Positions 8,450-17,469 of a stretch of 64,000 nt of DNA are shown one piece after another. Under the pieces are notes generated by a model. It was given only the letters and a program-made list of their open reading frames with translations. It had not been told where the DNA came from and did no database searches. Numbering within the stretch: the first letter of the stretch is position 1; each line of letters begins with the position of its first letter. Both the position numbers and the translations under genes were made by a program. The stretch is taken from the NCBI RefSeq assembly GCF_012933445.1, contig NZ_JABBNC010000016.1:62001-126000 (forward strand), written 5' to 3'. This stretch comes from Actinoplanes sp. TBRC 11911. Its GTDB lineage: Bacteria; Actinomycetota; Actinomycetes; Mycobacteriales; Micromonosporaceae.

Positions 8450-9442
8450 CTAGTAACCGATGGCGCCGCAATCCGGGCAGCCGAGCTGTTGCAGGCGTCG
8501 ATGCTCGGTCATGGCGTCGGCCACGGCCGGGGACACGCGGCGGACCACACCGATCGCCGGCCCCGGGGTGACCGGCTCGGTGTGCGCGTACCACCACGGC
8601 GGCTCGGCAATCCGCAGGCGATGGACCAGCAGCTTTGCGAGACGGACCTGACGGCGTACGCGATGGCGTTCGAAGAAGAAGATCGCGAAGAGGGCGCCGG
8701 CCACGATGAGACGCGTGGTGGTCGGTGACGGTGTGTCCGGCAACACATAGCCGCCGTCGGCGAGACCCGCGTCCCGCTCGAAATTGTTGTACGGCCCGGG
8801 CGCGAACACGTCGTCCACCCCGTAGGCGAGTGGGAACGCCACCGGGCCGCCGAGCAGCGTGAACAGCGCCCACTGGTCGGTGTGCCGGGACTCGTGCCGC
8901 ATCACCGGCGCCATGTCCGAGTAGACGAGCTGTGGTTCCAGGCTGGTGAGGTAGGTATGCCCGTACGTGGTGCCGCCCCGGGCGAACCCGTCCTTCATCC
9001 GGCCGAGCAGTGTGCCGTTCGGCACGTAGTCACAGAACTGACCCCCCAGAGCCTTCCCGTACGCCAACGCGAGCCCCGAGTTCCCCGCGGTGATCACCTG
9101 GCGAACCGGGATCACCCAGTCATGTGTCGGCGTCACGTACCGGGTCGCGCCGTTGTACGACGACAGGCTCGGCGGCTGGCAGGTCGGCGGCCGCGCTCCG
9201 TAGGCGAGAAGGGCGACGATGCCCACCATCTGCAGCCAGACCAGGACGATCAGTACCCGCATCACCCGGTGGTAGCGGTGTGCGCAGCCCGCGCACTCGC
9301 TGCGGCGGCGGCGCCGGTAGCGCATCGCGGACGGGCGGCTCCACCACAGCCCGAGCAGGCCGGTGCCGAGGACGCGTAGCACGACCTCGACCCAGCCCGG
9401 CGACTCGGTCCGCGACGGCACGGCAACCCTGTCCGATGCCAC
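8450..9442 (-). CDS. Membrane protein with HExxH motif and two CxxC pairs
   Basis: Unrecognised family, up to 330 residues. It has a CAGC pair followed by HRYH before the first transmembrane helix (VLIVLVWLQMVGIVALLAYG), then an extracytoplasmic stretch with HESRH, an HExxH zinc-protease-type motif, followed by DQW. A second hydrophobic segment (LIVAGALFAIFFF) and a basic tail ending in a CPDC pair close the protein. The HExxH suggests a metal-dependent function, and the paired cysteines could bind a structural zinc or form a thiol switch. The start is uncertain: several in-frame Met/Val codons exist. Confidence 0.6.
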   Translation of the reverse strand: MASDRVAVPSRTESPGWVEVVLRVLGTGLLGLWWSRPSAMRYRRRRRSECAGCAHRYHRVMRVLIVLVWLQMVGIVALLAYGARPPTCQPPSLSSYNGATRYVTPTHDWVIPVRQVITAGNSGLALAYGKALGGQFCDYVPNGTLLGRMKDGFARGGTTYGHTYLTSLEPQLVYSDMAPVMRHESRHTDQWALFTLLGGPVAFPLAYGVDDVFAPGPYNNFERDAGLADGGYVLPDTPSPTTTRLIVAGALFAIFFFERHRVRRQVRLAKLLVHRLRIAEPPWWYAHTEPVTPGPAIGVVRRVSPAVADAMTEHRRLQQLGCPDCGAIGY

Positions 9443-9538
9443 GCGGCGAAAGCTATCCGTCGCACTGCGTTGCTGCCTACGTCATGTGACTGTGATTACC
9501 GAGGTCACAACGTTCGTCTGGGACAAAACGGACCACGC

Positions 9539-9805
9539 TCAGCGCGTGACGGATCCGGTTCCGCCGCACGCCGGGCACTGCGTCGCCGGGGTGTGCCTGT
9601 TCTCGAATCCGCCCTGGGTGAAGTTGAGGGTGCGCTCCGGTTCGCCCCCCAGCCAGCCGGAGCCGCGGCACCGCAGGCAGCGGACCAGCGTGCTGCCGCT
9701 TCCGCCGCTTCCGCCGCCGAAGTCTCGCGCGCGCAGGACGCGAACCACCACTGTGCACGCGCCAAGCGCGACCAGAAGCAGCAGAGCGAGCACAATCCAC
9801 GTCAT
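9539..9805 (-). CDS. Small membrane protein with DnaJ-type zinc motifs
   Basis: 88 residues: one N-terminal transmembrane helix (WIVLALLLLVALGACTVVV), a Gly/Ser linker, then two CxxCxGxG motifs, CLRCRGSG and CPACGGTG, as found in the DnaJ zinc finger. A well-placed SD (GGAGG, 9 bp upstream) supports the ATG at 9805. That ATG overlaps the ATG of the divergent gene at 9804 by two bases, so each gene's promoter and leader must lie inside the other's coding sequence or the other start is further in. Function unknown; a zinc-bound membrane adaptor is a guess. Confidence 0.7.
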   Translation of the reverse strand: MTWIVLALLLLVALGACTVVVRVLRARDFGGGSGGSGSTLVRCLRCRGSGWLGGEPERTLNFTQGGFENRHTPATQCPACGGTGSVTR

Positions 9806-11756
9806 GCGTCCTATCCTCCGCCAGCCTGACCCGAATCCGCTGCCGCGGCTGGCCACGCCCGGCGAGCGGCTCGGCTGGATCTTCAACGACCGCAACCTGT
9901 ACCGGCGCAAGTTCATGGATCCGCCGCCGCAGCCGGACATGGTTCCGAAGGAGTTGGTCGAACGGCTGGACAAGGCGCGGAGCCAGCGCGGGCGGCGCGT
10001 CGCGCTCTCGCTCGGCATCGGGGTCGGGCTGGCGGCGTTGATCGGGTGTTGCGGGGGCATCCTCACTGCTTGGCTTAGTGACGCCCCGGATGGCCCGCCG
10101 TACGGCCTGGTCGCGTTCCTCGCGGTGGTCGCGCTGCTGGCCGGGATCGGCTCCGCCGTCTATGCGGCCTGGCTGCCCGGTCAGGCGCGCAAGGCACTCG
10201 CGGAGGCGCAGGCCCGGGCCCGGCAGGACTACGAGCGCGACCACGCCGCCTGGGACGCCCGCCGCGAATGGCACGACCAGGCCCAACAGCAAGCCGTCGA
10301 CGCGATGGCCGAGTGGGCGGCGGCCAGCCCGTCGCCGGGGACGCGCCGGGTGGACATCATCGGCGGCACCTCGTACGGCTGGGAGGCGGTGCTGACCGTC
10401 TTCGGTGGATCGTTGCTGGCCAGCCGCGGGCCGATGACGCTTGTCGACTTCACCGGCGAGGGCCTCGGCGACGAGCTGATCGAGCTGGCGTCCACCACCG
10501 GCCGCAGCGTGAGCGAGCTGGACCTCGGCCGGTTCGACCTGGTCGCCGGCCTGGAACCGGACGAGCTGGTGGACGCGCTGGTCGAGGCGATGCACGGGGA
10601 CGCGCCGGAGGCGACCCGCGCGGAACGCTCCCAGGACGCGATGCTGCTGCGCGACATCAGCGCGGTCATCGCGCCGGATCTGTCGATCGCGCGCCTGATC
10701 GCGGCGCTGCGGGTGCTCACCGGCGACACCGACCAGCCCGCGCTCTCCGACGCGGAGTGCGAGCGCCTGATCCGGCTGCACCAGGACGAGGCCCGGCGCG
10801 TACGGCGTATCGAGGCGTTCCTGCATCCCCTGTCCGACACGGACGCGGTCGCGCCGGCCGCGGCCGACCTCACCTGCCTGGTGGCCAGCGGCGAGGGCGG
10901 GGTCGCGCAGCGCGAGCTGGTCAAGGACCTGACCATGCAGTGGCTCGCCCATCAGGTTCGGCACACCGAGGCGTCGGCCGGATCGCTGCTGGTCCTGGGC
11001 GCCGACGACGTGCACCACCGGGCGATCGAGCGGCTCAGCAACCTGTGCGAGCGGCGCGGCATCCGGCTGGTGCTGTTCTTCGAGCACCTGCGGGAGGAGT
11101 CGCTGCGCACGATCGGCGGGGGTGAGGTCGCGCTGATGCGGCTGGGCAACCACCAGGAGGCGACGCAGGCCGCGGAGTTCATCGGGCGGGGGCACAAGTT
11201 CGTGCTCAGCGGCATCACCCGCACGCTGGGCGGCGAGGACACGCACACGCTGGCGGACACGTACGGCGAGTCGGAGACGCGGGGCGGGTCCAACGAGACG
11301 ATCCGGACCGGGCGGCACATCAGCCGGCGGCGCGGCACGAACTGGAGCCGCACCCGCAACTGGAGCCAGACCGAGTCGGTGGCCCAGGGCACGAACTGGA
11401 GCGACGCGTCGGCCGCCGCACGGGTCTACGAGTACGCCGTCGAGCCGCGCGTTCTGCAAGACCTTCCCGAGTACGCGATGATCCTCGTCAAGGGCCAGGG
11501 GCGGGGCTCGGTGGTGCAGGCCGTCGAGGTGGACCCGGCGATCGTGACGCTGCCGCGGGTGTCGATGGACCCGATGGAACCGCAGCCGCTGCCGGACCCG
11601 GCCGAGGCGGTCATCCCGGCGACCCGGCAGCCGAGTCAGGTCACCGTCTCGCAGCCGCAGCCCCTCACCGCGACCGACTCGTCACCCACCTGGTCCGCAC
11701 AAGATCGTCCGAACTCGCACGAGAACCATCCCACCGGTCACCCAAAAGTAGACTAA
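9804..11756 (+). CDS. Large membrane protein of unknown function
   Basis: 650 residues from the ATG at 9804. The N terminus is cytosolic, with PPPQPDMVPKELVERL, then two transmembrane helices (ALSLGIGVGLAALIGCCGGIL and LVAFLAVVALLAGIGSAVYAAW). A long Ala/Arg-rich helical stretch, likely coiled coil (~115-160), leads into an alpha/beta region that looks like a degenerate P-loop/AAA domain (VDIIGGTSYGWEAVLTVFGGSLLAS, SLLVLGADD, GIRLVLFFEHL). Near the end NWS recurs three times in an Arg/Thr-rich segment. The start has no good SD and overlaps the divergent gene's ATG, so the ATG at 9915 is an alternative. Family not recognised. Confidence 0.65.
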   Translation: MRPILRQPDPNPLPRLATPGERLGWIFNDRNLYRRKFMDPPPQPDMVPKELVERLDKARSQRGRRVALSLGIGVGLAALIGCCGGILTAWLSDAPDGPPYGLVAFLAVVALLAGIGSAVYAAWLPGQARKALAEAQARARQDYERDHAAWDARREWHDQAQQQAVDAMAEWAAASPSPGTRRVDIIGGTSYGWEAVLTVFGGSLLASRGPMTLVDFTGEGLGDELIELASTTGRSVSELDLGRFDLVAGLEPDELVDALVEAMHGDAPEATRAERSQDAMLLRDISAVIAPDLSIARLIAALRVLTGDTDQPALSDAECERLIRLHQDEARRVRRIEAFLHPLSDTDAVAPAAADLTCLVASGEGGVAQRELVKDLTMQWLAHQVRHTEASAGSLLVLGADDVHHRAIERLSNLCERRGIRLVLFFEHLREESLRTIGGGEVALMRLGNHQEATQAAEFIGRGHKFVLSGITRTLGGEDTHTLADTYGESETRGGSNETIRTGRHISRRRGTNWSRTRNWSQTESVAQGTNWSDASAAARVYEYAVEPRVLQDLPEYAMILVKGQGRGSVVQAVEVDPAIVTLPRVSMDPMEPQPLPDPAEAVIPATRQPSQVTVSQPQPLTATDSSPTWSAQDRPNSHENHPTGHPKVD

Positions 11757-11852
11757 AGGCTGAACATCATCGTCGACCCTTGTTAACCCGCTGTGTGTCC
11801 GCTGTGTACGCCGGTCCGCGATCGTGTGGTTTCGCGGGAAAAGGTGGACAAG

Positions 11853-12230
11853 GTGGCAACAGCGCGTTTTCGGCTCCTGCAGCTATCCGGTGGCACGGTC
11901 ACCTGGCGGTTGCTGGCAACGAACAATCGCGATCTGGGGCGCGGCTCCGAGGCGTACCCCAGCAAGCAGGCCTGTTGGGAAGCCGTGCGGGAGTTGCAAC
12001 GCGGAGCCGCGGAGTTGGCGGCGGTGTTGATCCGGACGGGTCCGTCCAGCTGGAGCTGGCGGATCGAGGCCGGGCCCGGGACGGTGGCCGTGGCCAGCCG
12101 GCACTATCAGCGCCGTATTCAGGCGACGCAGGCGGCGGCGGTGGCGCTGGAGCTGATCCCGGCGGCCGAGTTGAGCGGCTTGGACCCGCGGGCTTTACAC
12201 CCGCGGGCCGAGCTCGGAAAAGCTAGTTGA
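11853..12230 (+). CDS. DUF1508/YegP-like protein
   Basis: 125 residues from the GTG at 11853, which has AAGGTGG 5 bp upstream. Two similar halves each show a W-R-aromatic strand followed by a Tyr/Ser-x-x-Ala helix: TWRLLATNN...EAYPSKQACWEAV and WSWRIEAG...RHYQRRIQATQAA. This is the pattern of the YegP/DUF1508 repeat, a small fold of unknown function. No operon partner; the previous gene on the strand ends about 95 bp upstream. It ends convergently with the ThuA-ricin gene. Confidence 0.6.
   Translation: MATARFRLLQLSGGTVTWRLLATNNRDLGRGSEAYPSKQACWEAVRELQRGAAELAAVLIRTGPSSWSWRIEAGPGTVAVASRHYQRRIQATQAAAVALELIPAAELSGLDPRALHPRAELGKAS
12185..12207 (+). terminator. GC hairpin in 3' end of YegP-like gene
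   Basis: CCCGCGGG (12185-12192), 7-nt loop CTTTACA, CCCGCGGG (12200-12207). The 8-bp perfect stem lies inside the last codons. A second weak stem AGCTAG/CTAGCT (12221-12239) spans the stop and the end of the convergent gene. No T-tract. Confidence 0.45.
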
Positions 12231-12237
12231 GCTCTAG

Positions 12238-13497
12238 CTAGCGCAGCTGGAAGCTTTGTGCGGCGGTGCCGTTGCATGCGTACTGCACCAGCTGAATACC
12301 ATCCACGATGGACGCCCCCGGCACGTCGAGGCACTTGCCGCTGTTGCGGTTGACGAAGTGGTACGAGCCGTCCGCCTCGGCGACGGGTTGCCACTGCTGG
12401 TTGAGGCCGCCGCTGTAGTTCCACGTTTGGATCGGCGCGTTGTCGGCTGTGGACACATTGGTGACGTCGAGCGCCTGCGCGCTGTTGCCGCGGTTGTTGA
12501 CCCGCCGGAAGTCGCCGGTCGTGGTGGCGAACTGGAACTGCTGCGCGTTACTGCCGTTGCACGTGTACTGCTGAATGGCGGTGCCGTTCGTGGTGCCGGC
12601 GGCCTTCGCGTCCACGCACTTTCCGCTGTTCTTGTTGACGATCGAATACCAGGCGGCCGGGTCGATCGTCGGCGTCTGCGGCGGCGTTGACGTCCCCGCG
12701 CCGCCGAGCCAGAGCAGGCCGTTGATCAGCCACTGATTCTGCTGCGCGCTGGCGAAGGTCGACGACGTACGCGTGTTCGTGTCGTAGTTCATGCCGTTGT
12801 GCCCAAAGTTGGCGTACAGCATCTTGTAGTTCTTGTTCGTCCACATCAGCGGGTAGAAGCCGCTGCGCCACTGCTGGTTCGGATCGGTGCCGACCGGGAA
12901 GCTGGACGCGTCGATCGAGGCCAGGATGTCGATGTCCGGGTTCTGGCGCAGGTCCCGGCTCCACGAGTACCACTCGCTGACCGAGGACTGGATCGTCGCG
13001 GGGAGCCCGGCCGCGCTGGGATGGGTGCGGTCCTCGATCCGCAGCGTCTCGGCGGTTGGCCCCCACGTGTTGGTGACGAAGTTCCCGGAGCCGAGGAACG
13101 AGTTGTAGTACCAGCTCCAGGAGTTGGCGTCGGTGGTGAAGGCGCTGACGTGGAAGCCCATCCAGGCGCCGCCGTTCTGCATGTACTGCTGGAAGGCGGC
13201 CCGGCGGTCGGCCGGCGGCGCGTCGTCCAGGAACATGATGACCTGGTAACCGGCCAGGCCGGCGGCGCTGAGGCGGCTCCAGTCCGTGGTCGCCTCCCAG
13301 GTGAAGCCGTATTGGGCGCCGGCCTTGGGGAACCAGTCCCGCGCCTCTTTGTCGAAGTCGATGTGCGCGGCGTCCCACGTTCCGTTGTAGAACGCGAGCA
13401 CCTTGAACGGGGTCGCCGCCCGCGCCGGGATCGCCGTCCCGGTGACGCCGGCGAGCAGGACGGCGGCCGCGACCAGGGCACGTCTGAGCAGTCTCAT
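12238..13497 (-). CDS. Secreted ThuA-like protein with ricin-type lectin domain
   Basis: 419 residues from the ATG at 13497 (GAGG upstream). A Sec signal peptide ends near ARAAT. Residues ~25-260 form a ThuA-like (trehalose-utilisation, glutamine-amidotransferase-like fold) domain: FKVLAFYNGTWDAAHIDFDK, YQVIMFLDD, GGAWMGFHVSAF. A short Thr/Pro linker leads to a C-terminal ricin B-type beta-trefoil (CBM13) of about 135 residues with QxF/QxW signatures (QQFQF, QQWQP, QSFQL). Probably a secreted carbohydrate-binding protein. The catalytic role of ThuA domains is unsettled. An alternative upstream in-frame start would spoil the signal peptide. Confidence 0.85.
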   Translation of the reverse strand: MRLLRRALVAAAVLLAGVTGTAIPARAATPFKVLAFYNGTWDAAHIDFDKEARDWFPKAGAQYGFTWEATTDWSRLSAAGLAGYQVIMFLDDAPPADRRAAFQQYMQNGGAWMGFHVSAFTTDANSWSWYYNSFLGSGNFVTNTWGPTAETLRIEDRTHPSAAGLPATIQSSVSEWYSWSRDLRQNPDIDILASIDASSFPVGTDPNQQWRSGFYPLMWTNKNYKMLYANFGHNGMNYDTNTRTSSTFASAQQNQWLINGLLWLGGAGTSTPPQTPTIDPAAWYSIVNKNSGKCVDAKAAGTTNGTAIQQYTCNGSNAQQFQFATTTGDFRRVNNRGNSAQALDVTNVSTADNAPIQTWNYSGGLNQQWQPVAEADGSYHFVNRNSGKCLDVPGASIVDGIQLVQYACNGTAAQSFQLR

Positions 13498-13593
13498 GCC
13501 ATACCTCGGGGATGTTGAGCGGTGTGTTGGGGGGGCGGCGCCGCTGGTCCCCATCCTGAGGCATTGATGTATCCCAATACAAGGAATAGTTAA

Positions 13594-14037
13594 CTAAATT
13601 TCCAGAATCACGATCCTGCCGCCGCCCCGGACGCTGGCCCGCCCCGCGACGTGCCCGACCTCGATCTCCCCGCCCGCGGTGTTCGCCTGCAGCGAGTCGA
13701 CGCGATCGAGCCGCACCCGGCTCGAGGCGCTGTGCAGTTCGCAGTCGCCGAGCGGGCCGGCGGCCTGCACGTCCGAATGCGAGGCGTACGCGACGAGACT
13801 GGAACCGGCGGGCACGTAGATCGTGATCTTCTCGCCGGAGCGCGTCGCCTTGACCGTCAGGTGACCCCGGGAGAAGGCGACCTTGATCGGCTCGGCGCTT
13901 CCGATCGGCTCGGCGCTTTCGATGGGCTCGGCCAGCACCGCGGTGTCGGTGCGGTCGCTGGCGATGACGCGCAACCGGGCGCCGGCGACGCTCACGGTGG
14001 CGGCGATGGGCTGCGGCGTCGCGAAGATCTCGTTCAT
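13594..14037 (-). CDS. DUF4097-like beta-helical protein
   Basis: 147 residues from MNEIFATPQ (ATG at 14037). It is a short all-beta repeat protein of the DUF4097/putative-adhesin type: alternating small-hydrophobic strands (LTVKATRSGEKITIYVPAGS, GPLGDCELHSASSRVRLD). An internal near-exact repeat gives EPIESAEPIGSAEPI, from a 15-bp duplication around 13890-13935. It follows the AfsR-like gene on the same strand after 37 bp and may be co-transcribed. An upstream ATG at 14049 is possible; neither has a clear SD. Function unknown. Confidence 0.65.
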   Translation of the reverse strand: MNEIFATPQPIAATVSVAGARLRVIASDRTDTAVLAEPIESAEPIGSAEPIKVAFSRGHLTVKATRSGEKITIYVPAGSSLVAYASHSDVQAAGPLGDCELHSASSRVRLDRVDSLQANTAGGEIEVGHVAGRASVRGGGRIVILEI

Positions 14038-14074
14038 GCCGATCAGCATCGGCGACGGGGCTGACACGCCCCTG

Positions 14075-17000
14075 TCACGCCACTGACGCCACCAGCTCCG
14101 ACCAGTCCGATCCGGCGCCCTCCTGCGCGAGAGCGGCATACCGGGCGTCGCCCAGGTGCTGCCGGACGGTCCGTTCGATCCGGGCCGCGTCCGGGTTCGC
14201 CAGGTCCGGCAGCCCGCGCAGGGCGTCGCCCGCGGCGAGCAGACGTACGGCCTGCTCGTCCTGACCGCCGCGCAGGGCCAGGTCGGCGACCCCGACGAGG
14301 ATCCGCGCGATCATCAGCGGGTATCCCGATTCGGTCGCGGCCTGATAAGCCGCCTTGCGGTGCGCACGCGACTCCCCGAGATCGTCGGCAAGGTATCCGA
14401 GCAGGTCGTGCGCCGTTGCCCGAATGCTCGCCTGCTCCGCGTCCTCGCCGAGCAGGCCGAGAGCGACGTCGAGCTGCCGGCGCGCCTCGGCGGGGTCGTC
14501 GCCGGACCGCGCGAGCTCCGCCTTCGCCAGCGCCAGCTCGGCGAGCGCACCCGGCCACGTGACCCGCTCGGCCCACCGTTGCGCGTCGGCGATGGCCGCG
14601 GCGCCGGCCTCTTTGTCGCCGAGCAGCCGGTACAGCTGCGCCTGCCGGGCCCGGATGCTGATGACTTCCTCGACGGTGCCCAGTTCGATGACGGCGACGA
14701 CGGCCCGTTCGAGATGCTCGCAGGCCGCGGCGAACTCCCCGCGCACGGTCAAGCGGTCGGCCAGCTCGATCAGCGCGAACCACATCCCGAACCGCTCACC
14801 GAGAACCCGGAACTCGGCCAGCGCCTTCTCCAGGTACGCGTCCACCTCCGGCCCGCCGTGGCCGGTCACCACCCGCATCTTGCCGGTCTGCAGCCCGGCC
14901 AGGGCGCGAACCCACGGGTCCTCGTGCTCCAGCAGCGGCTCGAACGCGGTCAGGGCCTCCTCGGGGGCTTGCAGCAGCCGTTCCAGCGGCGCCGCGAAGG
15001 CCAGCGTCGGGTGCCGGCTCTCGCTGCGCAGGCTCACCCGATAGGCCTCATGAATCCATTCCGCGGCCGTACGCTCGTCCCCGCGCCCGGAGGTCAGGAA
15101 GTGCACGATCAGCGTGTAGACCGCGGCCTTGATGTCATCGGTGACGTCACCGGGAAGATCCGCCGCCGCCATCAGCAGCTCGACGCCCTCGCCACGATGC
15201 CCGCTGAGCCACCAATACCAGCCGGCACCCGCGGCGAGCCGCATCGCCTCCTGCGCCGCACCGGCCGCCAGTGCGCCGCGCATCGCGGCGGTGATGTTGT
15301 CGTGCTCGACCCCGAGCCGGGCGAGCCAGTCCAGCTGCTCGGCGCGCCGAAGATGCTGTTCCGCGGCCTCGGCGAGCTCGGTGAACCAGGCGAGATGCGC
15401 CCGGCGGCACACGTCCGCTTCCCCGGCCTCGGCGAGCCGGTACGCGGCGTACTCCTTGATCGTCCCGATCATCCGGTACCGCAGGTCGCCGTCGCCGCCG
15501 GTGAGCAGCAGCGACTTCTCGGTCAGCGAGGTGAGCAGCTCCAGCACCTCATCCGGGTGGACCGTGCCACCATCCTGGACCGTGTCGCCATCCGGGACCG
15601 TGCCACCCTCCGGGTGGACCGTGTCGCCGGCGCAGACCCGCTCGGCCGCTTCCAGGCTCACGCCGCCGGCGAACACCGCGAGCCGGCGCAGCACCGCCCG
15701 CTCGGCGTCGGTGAGCAGCTCCCAGCTCCAGTCGACGACCGCGCGCAGCGTCCGGTGCCGCGGCAACACCGTACGGCTGCCGCTGGTCAGCAGGCGGAAC
15801 CGGTCGTCGAGCCGATCGGCGAGCTGCTCCAGCGACATGGTGCGCAACCGGGCCGCGGCCAGCTCGATCGCCAGCGGCATGCCGTCCAGCACCCGGCAGA
15901 CCCGCGCCATCGTGGGCAGCGCGTCGGCCCCGAGATCCTTGCGGACGGCACTCGCCCGATCGCGCAGCAGCTGCACGGCCGGCGAGGACTCGATCTCGGC
16001 CGGCGCCTCCGGCAAGGCCAGCGGCTCGACCAGCCACAACGCCTCGCCGGTGATGCCCAGCGGTTCGCGGCTGGTCGCCAGGATCCGCAGCCGCCGGCAC
16101 TCGCCGAGCACCCGCTGCGCGAACGCCGCCGCCGACTCGATCACGTGTTCACAGTTGTCCAGGATCAGCAGTGCCTCGCGCTCGCGGATCGCGGCGATGA
16201 GCCGGTCGGTCGGATCCGCGTTCGGTGCCCCGCCCAACAACGCCTCCCGCAGCCCCAGCCCGGCGAGCGTCGACTGCGCCACGTCACCGTCGGCCCCGAT
16301 CGCGGCGAGCTCCACCAGCCAGGCGCCGTCCGGGAGGTCGCCCAGCAGCGTACGGGCGGTTTCGGTGGCCAGTCTGGTCTTTCCCGAGCCGCCCGGCCCG
16401 ACCAGCGTGACAAGCCGGTGCTCGCCGACGAGCTCACCGACCGCGGCGACGTCGGCATCCCGGCCGATGAAGCTGGTCAACTCGGCCCGCAGGTTGGTCT
16501 TCCGGTTCTCCTCGCGCGGCGGCGCCAGCTCGCCCTTCAGCAGCGCGACGTGCAACGCGGCGAGCTCCGGCGACGGGTCCACCCCCAGCTCGTCGGCCAA
16601 CGCCTCGCGCGTGCGTTGATAGACCAGCAGCGCCTCGGAGCCGCGGCCGGCCGCGACGAGGGCACGCATCAGGGCTCCGGCGAGGCGTTCCCGCACCGGA
16701 TTCGCGGCGACCGCGTCGGTCAGCTCGCCGACCAGCTCGGCACCGGCCTCGGCGTCGAACCGGTCCTCCATCGCGGCGAGCCGCAGACCCTCGAGCCGGG
16801 CGACGGCGGCGTCGAAGGCCGCGCCTTCCTGCAGCCCGACGTCCTGCATGGCGGCGCCGCGCCACAGCGCCAGCGCCTCGCGCAGCGGCTTGACCTGGCC
16901 TTCGTCGCCGCGGGCCCGGTCGACGAGGCGTTCGAACCGCACGGCGTCGACCGCGTCCGGGTCGATCGCTAATCGATAGCCGCCGGCCTGCCCGTCGATC

Positions 17001-17233
17001 GATCCCTCCGGCAGGGTCTTGCGCAGCCGGGAGACCAGGCGTTGCAGCGCGTTCGCGGCGTCGGCCGGCGGCGACTCACCCCAGAGCCAGTCCACCAGGA
17101 CCGACTTCGGCACGACCCGGCCGGCTTCCAGCGCGAGCGCGACCAGCAACCCGCGCAGCCGGGCACCCGGCACGTCGACGGACTGGCTGTCGTCGATGCG
17201 AACCTCGAGTGGCCCCAGCATGCTGATCTGCAC
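14075..17233 (-). CDS. AfsR/SARP-type transcriptional regulator with NB-ARC ATPase
   Basis: About 1,052 residues from the GTG at 17233 (VQISMLGPLEV). Domains in order: OmpR-type winged-helix DNA-binding domain (~1-95, LLVDWLWG-like region), bacterial transcriptional activator domain (~97-240), NB-ARC/AAA ATPase with Walker A GPGGSGKTR (about 278) and ALLILDNCEHV as Walker B, a winged-helix segment, then a long TPR-like helical C terminus. This is the AfsR architecture used to switch on secondary metabolism. No biosynthetic cluster is visible here. It carries an 18-bp-period minisatellite (15558-15628) adding a GTV repeat in the middle of the protein. Confidence 0.88.
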   Translation of the reverse strand: MQISMLGPLEVRIDDSQSVDVPGARLRGLLVALALEAGRVVPKSVLVDWLWGESPPADAANALQRLVSRLRKTLPEGSIDGQAGGYRLAIDPDAVDAVRFERLVDRARGDEGQVKPLREALALWRGAAMQDVGLQEGAAFDAAVARLEGLRLAAMEDRFDAEAGAELVGELTDAVAANPVRERLAGALMRALVAAGRGSEALLVYQRTREALADELGVDPSPELAALHVALLKGELAPPREENRKTNLRAELTSFIGRDADVAAVGELVGEHRLVTLVGPGGSGKTRLATETARTLLGDLPDGAWLVELAAIGADGDVAQSTLAGLGLREALLGGAPNADPTDRLIAAIREREALLILDNCEHVIESAAAFAQRVLGECRRLRILATSREPLGITGEALWLVEPLALPEAPAEIESSPAVQLLRDRASAVRKDLGADALPTMARVCRVLDGMPLAIELAAARLRTMSLEQLADRLDDRFRLLTSGSRTVLPRHRTLRAVVDWSWELLTDAERAVLRRLAVFAGGVSLEAAERVCAGDTVHPEGGTVPDGDTVQDGGTVHPDEVLELLTSLTEKSLLLTGGDGDLRYRMIGTIKEYAAYRLAEAGEADVCRRAHLAWFTELAEAAEQHLRRAEQLDWLARLGVEHDNITAAMRGALAAGAAQEAMRLAAGAGWYWWLSGHRGEGVELLMAAADLPGDVTDDIKAAVYTLIVHFLTSGRGDERTAAEWIHEAYRVSLRSESRHPTLAFAAPLERLLQAPEEALTAFEPLLEHEDPWVRALAGLQTGKMRVVTGHGGPEVDAYLEKALAEFRVLGERFGMWFALIELADRLTVRGEFAAACEHLERAVVAVIELGTVEEVISIRARQAQLYRLLGDKEAGAAAIADAQRWAERVTWPGALAELALAKAELARSGDDPAEARRQLDVALGLLGEDAEQASIRATAHDLLGYLADDLGESRAHRKAAYQAATESGYPLMIARILVGVADLALRGGQDEQAVRLLAAGDALRGLPDLANPDAARIERTVRQHLGDARYAALAQEGAGSDWSELVASVA
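15558..15628. repeat. 18-bp minisatellite inside AfsR-like gene
   Basis: TGGACCGTGCCACCATCC (15558), TGGACCGTGTCGCCATCC (15576) and GGGACCGTGCCACCCTCC (15594) follow in exact 18-bp register, with a fourth partial copy from 15615. It encodes a D/G-GTV-repeated loop without a frame break. Confidence 0.85.
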
Positions 17234-17469
17234 CCACCCAGCTTTCCACACGCCCGCCGGGGCCTCGCCGGGCCCGCACGCTCCGGTGTGGACAGACCCG
17301 GTTGTTAATTCGGTCGCGAGCACGCCCGTTGATCGGGCAGCATGTGTTTCAACGTCGGCAGCCGAGAGGAGCTGAACCCCAGATGTATGCCTATCTACGC
17401 ACGGTCCAGCTTCCGCTGCTTGGCGGTCATCGCGCTTAGCGCGCCGCCCGCCATCGGGGTTGCCTTCGC

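Noticed and set aside
9477..11459. Very long minus-strand open frame opposite the large membrane protein
   Set aside because: Arg/Asp/Gln/Val-rich antisense composition without domains; the plus-strand frame has clear transmembrane helices and normal codon use.
14156..16972. Plus-strand frame of about 940 codons opposite the AfsR-like gene
   Set aside because: Antisense shadow of a gene with unmistakable DNA-binding, BTAD and NB-ARC domains.
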